Below are positions 59,301 through 64,000 of a DNA stretch of 64,000 bases, in pieces. The notes below the pieces were generated by a model that was not told where the DNA came from, did not search any database, and saw only the letters and a list, made by a program, of their open reading frames with translations. The stretch is taken from positions 227,381,738-227,445,737 of the forward strand of contig OZ018317.1 of NCBI GenBank assembly GCA_963969495.1, read 5' to 3'. The translations under genes were made by a program, and so were the position numbers. Numbering within the stretch: position 1 is the first letter of the stretch; each line of letters opens with the position of its first letter. The DNA comes from Ceratothoa steindachneri (taxonomy: Eukaryota; Arthropoda; Malacostraca; Isopoda; Cymothoidae).

Positions 59301-59344
59301 AAGTGGGTAGTTGCCAGATGGGCTCTATAAAAAAAAAAAAAAAA
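56320..59344 (+). mobile_element. family 1 copy G, 5'-truncated, second unit of the F-G composite
   Basis: Starts abruptly in the ORF2 linker (CGCTGAATTTCGTCGGGC), preceded by two extra C residues after F's A tail, and runs to a 15-18-nt A tail ending at 59344. Two extra bases (TG) precede the duplication at 59347. It differs from F at many sites, including CGA instead of the D/F stop codon, so G is not a duplicate of F. Confidence 0.92.
56323..59109 (+). pseudogene. ORF2 (RT-RNase H) of copy G, truncated and frameshifted
   Basis: Begins in the endonuclease-RT linker, so there is no endonuclease. TAG at 56494-56496 interrupts the first part. From 56530 the RT is open with FRTISLTSC (Pro to Thr), FFDLEKAYDTAW, GVPQGSVLS and FYVDD. 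A 4-nt insertion at about 58105 moves RNase H into another frame (YTDGS, FTAELVAI, YSDSQSAL). A 1-nt loss at about 58545 shifts again before GHVGIAGNERAD. The last 139 codons from 58690 are open to the normal end. Confidence 0.92.
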
Positions 59345-59346
59345 TG

Positions 59347-59358
59347 GTATCTTTATTC
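59347..59358. repeat. 12-bp target-site duplication, right of copy G
   Basis: GTATCTTTATTC, identical to 49353-49364 at the left of copy F. Joining the two flanks at this sequence restores one continuous reading frame of element X. Confidence 0.93.
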
Positions 59359-59500
59359 TGTTTGTATAGGTCTTAAATCCGTGTTCAGTGATGAGGTTTG
59401 GATCTACTTTACGGAATATGTTTCCGTAAGGAATGTGTTTCCCTTCCCATCCATTGGCGTTAATTGTGAGGATTCCTAATGTGTTGTTCGTTTTTTCCAT
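59359..59500 (-). pseudogene. APE endonuclease of element X, N-terminal strand
   Basis: Minus-strand open segment: MEKTNNTLGILTINANGW, then IFRKVDPNLITEHGFK and TYTNRIKI. The ILTxNANGW and ITEHGF blocks correspond to the first catalytic Asn and the Glu regions of APE endonucleases (QE..F; here TEHGF). It continues in frame across the duplicated 12 bp into the segment at 49364. Confidence 0.72.
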
Positions 59501-59699
59501 GTTTTTGTTGTCTAGTGCTTGTATTTTTTATGTGGCTGTATGTGTGTCTTCTTCTAATGGTATTTGTTACATGCCTTTTTACTGTTCCTAATTTGAAAAA
59601 AACTGCTTCGCTTACGGCGAGGCAGGAAGCCCTATGCAGTTTAATTTCACCGCCATGAGCGCTGCGTCATTTTGCGCTTCCTAGTCTGGCGAATCATGT

Positions 59700-61566
59700 G
59701 TCAATTTCAACATGCCAGCCTTGACACCTTCGATGATCTCGCCTATCTTGGGATCCTCTGGGAAGTAAGTTTCATCTTTCCTGTACATAGAAGCTGATTT
59801 TAATGTCTACTCCATCATATTTTTTGTTCTGACGAGAACTCTTCCTTTTGTTCTTACTGCTCGCTCTATCATGGGTCTTAGGAAGCTGGGAGCACTCTTG
59901 TTCAACTTCAGGGGAAGAAGCAGAGCTTGACATGTTACCCTCAGCCAGTTTGATCCATCTAGCTTCTCTTTTTTCGCTCATTATTCTTTTCTTTCTGGCC
60001 TCAGTTCTTGGGTCTCTGTTTGTGGACCTTTGAGGAGCTGGGTGGGTTCCAAGATTGTGTTCCTTTCCGCTCTTTCTTTTTTATTTCTTGGAAAAGCAGT
60101 CGCTAGTGTCTCTTACTCTGGCTGGTATTGCATCTGGAGGACTTCCACTGATGGGTGTTTTTCCGGGAACCGCATTTCTGCTAAGCCATTGTTCTTGAGA
60201 ATGATATTTAGCTCTTTAGCGAAACAGCCTGGGTTCGTCAGATTCCGGACGTGGGCATATAATATTCAAGCTAGGATTTTTGTCGAGTTTTTATTCTCTT
60301 TGCCTATCTTTAAATATGTTTTATGTGCGGTGATATTCTCTAAATTTCCTTGAGGGGGTGGCTTTTACCCTTGGGCGTAGGAGGTGTTCGCCCTCCTAAT
60401 TCCTTCTGCCTTTGGTCTTCCGCCTTCTTTTCAGAATCTCCTTCTTTCTAGAGCAGGACATTGCCATTTACCCCGTTTGGGCACTTCCATTATGCTACTG
60501 GGCATTCACACCTGCCGTGGCCTTTTTGGCTGCATCTGGATAAGGTCGATTCCTGCTTCTTGCAGGCCTTCCTGGTGTGATGCTCAAGTCTATAGCATCT
60601 AAATAAAATCGGCACCGGGGTGAATTCCTCCCGTTCAATTTGCTCACCACTTATCTTTGCATTAAAGAGAAGTAGCCCTCTCTCCTTTGCCTCTGTCGCC
60701 ATCTGCGAGGCAGAGAAGATAATTTTAAACACGTGGTGATACTTCGTGTTGTCTCTTTTGTTTCTAAATTTAATTATTTCAACCACCCTCACCCATTATT
60801 AGTTCCTCTCAATTTCCTACTTTATCTCATCTATATTGAGTTGGCCGATCCAGAGGTGCAACCTTCTGCACACCATACTTCTATGTGATTGGATCGAAAA
60901 AGAGGTGCTTGGTTGTAGGTTTATTTCCTTTAGGACTTTAACCCCTTCCTCATTCGTGAGTATTTCCTCGTCTTCTTCTTTTTCGCATATTGTGACGTAT
61001 CCTGCCTGCGTATCTATTAGTTTTAGGACTGCAATGCTTAATTTCCCGAATAGGGTTTCAAACACCTTCCCCTTGTTCGGTCTTTCATGACTGGTTAAGC
61101 ATCTCAGTGGGCCCCTTGCGGCATTTTGGGTCACCATTATGGTGATGAACACCCCTTGAAGAACAGAGCGCACTCTGTCCTGTTCCTGTCCCTTTTCCTG
61201 CTCTTTAGGGACTCACTAGTGTGTATGATAAGTTTCTGGTATTTTTTTAAGAAATTATATTTTAATTTGCTTTTGAGAGAAGAGGGCCATCCCTTGTTAA
61301 ACCGCCGCCTGGATGAAAAGGAAATTTGCCTTTGGGGTAAATGATGATAATGGATGAGATGAATCCGAGAGGGGATCCTTTCGGGGGTGTGATTGTATGG
61401 CGGACTTATTGACAACGCCGCCCCCCTAGCGGATGTTTTAATCGCATCCGCATCACAACATACCATAGAGATTGTTGTATGTCCCTCTATGTTCTTGGAA
61501 GGGGCCCCCACTCCGATTAGCAGCGGATGCAGCAGTCCGTCCCTTCTCCGGAATTGCTTCTGACAT
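59700..61566 (-). pseudogene. ORF1 (zinc-knuckle protein) of element X
   Basis: Minus-strand gag-like protein in several frames, starting at ATG 61566-61564 (MSEAIPEKGRTAASAANRS). The RRM-like middle part reads AGYVTICEKEEDEEIL, INLQPSTSFSIQSHRSMVCR and LHLWIGQLNIDEIK. After a frameshift come VVEIIKFRNKR, FSASQMATEAKERGLL, and zinc knuckles CYRLEHHTRKACKK and CSQKGHGRCECP near 60606-60493. A Lys/Ser-rich tail ends near 59770. It resembles ORF1 proteins of Jockey/I-type elements but is a different family from that of copies B, D and E. Confidence 0.75.
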
Positions 61567-61745
61567 TGTTATCGACTGTGTGCTACTCCTCAAATAAACT
61601 TCCTCCAATGTTCTAAATTATGGCCGTGCTATTGCCCGGCATAGTTAGGATCAAACATGAATGGCAATCCCCTCAAGCATCCGACTGCCGTTCATGCGGG
61701 GGGAAGAGCCGGGGACTTCAGCAGTGATCTGCTTAAGTGGGCCTG

Positions 61746-62364
61746 CTAAAAAAAAGATGAAATTATTAGTGAGGGTGAATGGTGATATGAGTATCGATCT
61801 CTTTCGTAATAGTGGTTCCTAGGTGGAAACCATTTCTTGGAGGCGTCTTTCGGAATTCCCGAAACTTTCCCTCCTCTGCCGAATTTTGATGTAATAGTTA
61901 GAGTGATTATACCAAGAATTCTACGCAGTCTCGTCACCTTGTTTTCGTTTTTTTTATTGATGTATATAAAAAGAACAGAGAGGAATCACTGTGTAACACA
62001 GGCCATCAGCAAGTTATAAAAGAACAGGGTGCGGAAATACCTTAAAAAGGGATAAGAAGAGTTGATAGGCCGGTGGCTAGACCCGAGGCGTCGTGTATTG
62101 GGTGTGTCTCGGGGTGTTCGTGACTAGACGACGGTTGAGGGGTGGTGCATAGTCGGAAACGCGTTATTCATGATGCTCTTAACTTATGCATAGAACGGTA
62201 TAGGTTGTGGGTAGTCATGGGCTGCAGGGTATCGCAGTGCCATAACAACATATAGTTTTGCTTGTAGTGCGGTGTATATGGGGTCTCTGGCGAGTTCCCC
62301 GAGTTAGTTTGTGAGTCTAGTGTGAGCGTATGTGTTGAGGGGTGCTAATTTGTTGTTATTTTGT

Positions 62365-62439
<75 letters not shown>

Positions 62440-63291
62440 AAATAATGTCCTTTGAGAGATAAATTAATAGGTGAATCTCGGATATCTCACTTGTCTTGTA
62501 AATAACTATTCGAAATACAAATCCCTATACACTTGTAATGCTGGTAAGCTTCGCGGTAAAGTCGGGAATGGGAAAGAAGAGGGTTACCTTGGAAGCTGAT
62601 ATTCTGGTGGCGCTGGTGATTGAAGGAAGTGAGATAAGGGGTGGAGTAGATGAGGTAGGTTCCCCAGGGACCGACCTGATCCCAGAATTCCGTCACGATT
62701 TTGGTGAAAGAAGAGGGTGACGGGAGCTTCTCGTTAAAGAGGGCCCCACGCTGGTGAACTCCGAGGAATCTTGGGTGCCTCAGTGAGGAGGGGGGATGAC
62801 CTATAGACGCGTAGGGTCACGGAGAAAAGCCGAGATGTAGTTTTATCTTTTTAGCAACCAGAGTGAGGCTGTTTGTAGCTTCGGCTCTTACACGTGAGTA
62901 CGAGCTTGGGTCCGCACTGACTTGCAGACCAACGGGTTAAGGAGCCTCCCTAACTGGGACCGATCTCCTCTCTGAAGACTTGATGCTTCGACGAATTCGT
63001 CTTTTATACTCAAAACTCGGGAGAGGTTCTCAGGGCGTCGGAAGTAGATTAGATTTATAGCTACTCCATTTCGTCTTTATAAACTTCCGGTAACTATCGG
63101 AAGCGAAGATAGGCTCCCATTTATCGATAAACAATCCGGAAAGGAACTCGGTGGTTAGCTAAAATGGCTGGTGGTTTCTTCCAGCTGAATACCACCGCAT
63201 ATCGGGCTAGAAGGGAAATGGTTGATAAGCGGCCAGCCCGGAAGGGAGGTGGGCAAAACTTGGGAGCATTTTGCTATTCTCCTACAGTATG
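61746..63291. other. mostly unassigned DNA between elements X and Y
   Basis: No clear gene. On the minus strand around 62345-62180 a frame reads LGELARDPIYTALQAKLYVV then MALRYPAAHDYPQPIPFYA, which could be the end of a non-LTR ORF2 (perhaps of Y), but I cannot tie it to a known motif. The rest shows no open frame I can support. Confidence 0.4.
62369..62439. repeat. (TA)n microsatellite
   Basis: About 70 bp of TA repeats with one TACATA interruption. Confidence 0.95.
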
Positions 63292-64000
63292 TTATACGTG
63301 ATGTGCTTTATACATGTGTAGGATTTGTGTGGTGTGTGTAGGTCGCGTGCTGCGGTTATAGTGTTCAAGATTGAGCACCAGTGATCGTCTAACTGATCTG
63401 GCTTGGTGTGGTCCAGGTCGAGGTTTTGTGGCGTGTTTTCTGTTATGTCTCTTGAACTCTTCCCAGTTCGTGTTTTTGAAGTCGAAGAGATGTGGTGTGG
63501 GTATGATTATGGGAGATGTCGATATGATAAGGCATATCGGTTTGTGGTCTGAGAGTACGTGAGGATCGGTGAGATGTAAGTGTAGCGTGGTCGTTACGGA
63601 AGACCACGTCCGGAGACGCGGTTCCTCCGCGAGTACCGAAAAATGTGGGGAATCTGCGCTAATGTGCTCGCAGCGATAACGCGGCAGGGCACTGGCATGG
63701 TACCTTGCTGCATCATTCGTGGTATTATAAAGGAGGGTTGAGTGGAAAGCGTTGATGTCAACCGCAAAGAAAATAGGTAGGTTGTGGTTTAATGGAACCC
63801 GGATTGTGGCTACCATGTTTAATTGTAGACGTAGTGGTCTGTAGTGCGTGGCCACTAGGATGGGGCCGGAGCTTGTTTGTACTTTGCAGGCTAGAAGAGA
63901 GACATCGCGTGTTTGAATAAGGTAGTGGTGTATAGAGCGCTTTATTAGGATCGCTGATCCTAGGTGTAGCGCTTGTGGAGTTAGATATATGTGGTAGCCT
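63292..64000 (-). pseudogene. APE endonuclease of non-LTR family Y, partial
   Basis: The minus-strand frame is open from the window edge (63999) to 63292. It begins GYHIYLTPQALHLGSAILIK, then HHYLIQTRDVSLLACKV and PILVATHYRPLRLQL. IFFAVDINAFHSTLL corresponds to the GDFNA.H catalytic block with Gly to Val and Phe to Ile changes. LSDHKPICLII is the SDH block. Between them (about 63690-63580) the correct protein is in another frame (PTFFGTRGGTASPDVVF), so two compensating indels have occurred. NTNWEEFK follows, then a stop. This is an endonuclease of a third non-LTR family; its RT is not found downstream. Confidence 0.8.

Larger units (their letters stand above)
59345..61745 (-). mobile_element. 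element X, 5' segment (5' UTR, ORF1, start of ORF2)
   Basis: Minus-strand 5' part of the non-LTR element whose remainder lies left of copy F. It contains ORF1 (from the ATG at 61566), the first 50 or so codons of the endonuclease, and probably 5' UTR to about 61745. The exact 5' end is not defined. Confidence 0.75.

Overview
This is a repeat-dense eukaryotic (almost certainly arthropod, possibly crustacean) genomic window with no host gene, tRNA, rRNA or CRISPR array that I can support. The evidence for the organism type is indirect: AT-rich unique DNA, long (TA)n, (CA)n and (GT)n microsatellites, and many invertebrate-type transposable elements. The genus cannot be read from the sequence.

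The dominant component is one family of RNase H-bearing, I-like non-LTR retrotransposons ('family 1', about 6.95 kb). It has a GC-rich 5' UTR starting CCCCGTAAGG. ORF1 (about 818 aa) carries three zinc knuckles. ORF2 (about 1,286 codons) carries an APE endonuclease, reverse transcriptase, RNase H and a C-terminal Cys/His motif, and is followed by a short 3' UTR and an A tail. Six copies are present. H (minus strand, old; 2060-4334 plus 11299-15084) is split by B (4335-11298). D lies at 20466-27409, E at 40264-47218, F at 49365-56319 and the 5'-truncated G at 56320-59344. Target-site duplications of 12-14 bp can be read for B, D, E and for F and G together. ORF1 is intact in D and E. ORF2 is broken in every copy (stop codons or frameshifts), so none is autonomous as it stands.

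Layout: 1-2059 AT-rich DNA; 2060-15084 H with B nested inside; 15085-15720 a mariner remnant; 15721-20453 AT-rich DNA with nothing recognised; 20466-27409 copy D; 27570-27905 a Tc1-like end; 29003-29318 a long (TA)n tract followed by a hammerhead-like motif; 29583-30735 a Tc1/mariner-superfamily transposase remnant; 31218-33985 a decayed Gmr1-type Ty3/gypsy pol (integrase before RT and RNase H), with unassigned downstream DNA to about 36.8 kb; 36840-37665 a CR1/L2-like RT remnant; 38620-40131 a mariner fragment fused to a Penelope-like RT with a hammerhead-like motif upstream. From 40132 to about 61745 lies one minus-strand non-LTR element of another family ('X'), dissected by insertion of E in its 3' UTR and of the F-G composite in its endonuclease. 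63292-64000 is the endonuclease of a third non-LTR family ('Y').

The points most worth follow-up are: the F-G tandem composite enclosed by a single target-site duplication; the ORF1/ORF2 overlap with no AUG for ORF2; the hammerhead-like motifs beside TA tracts; and the nesting order, which gives a relative chronology.
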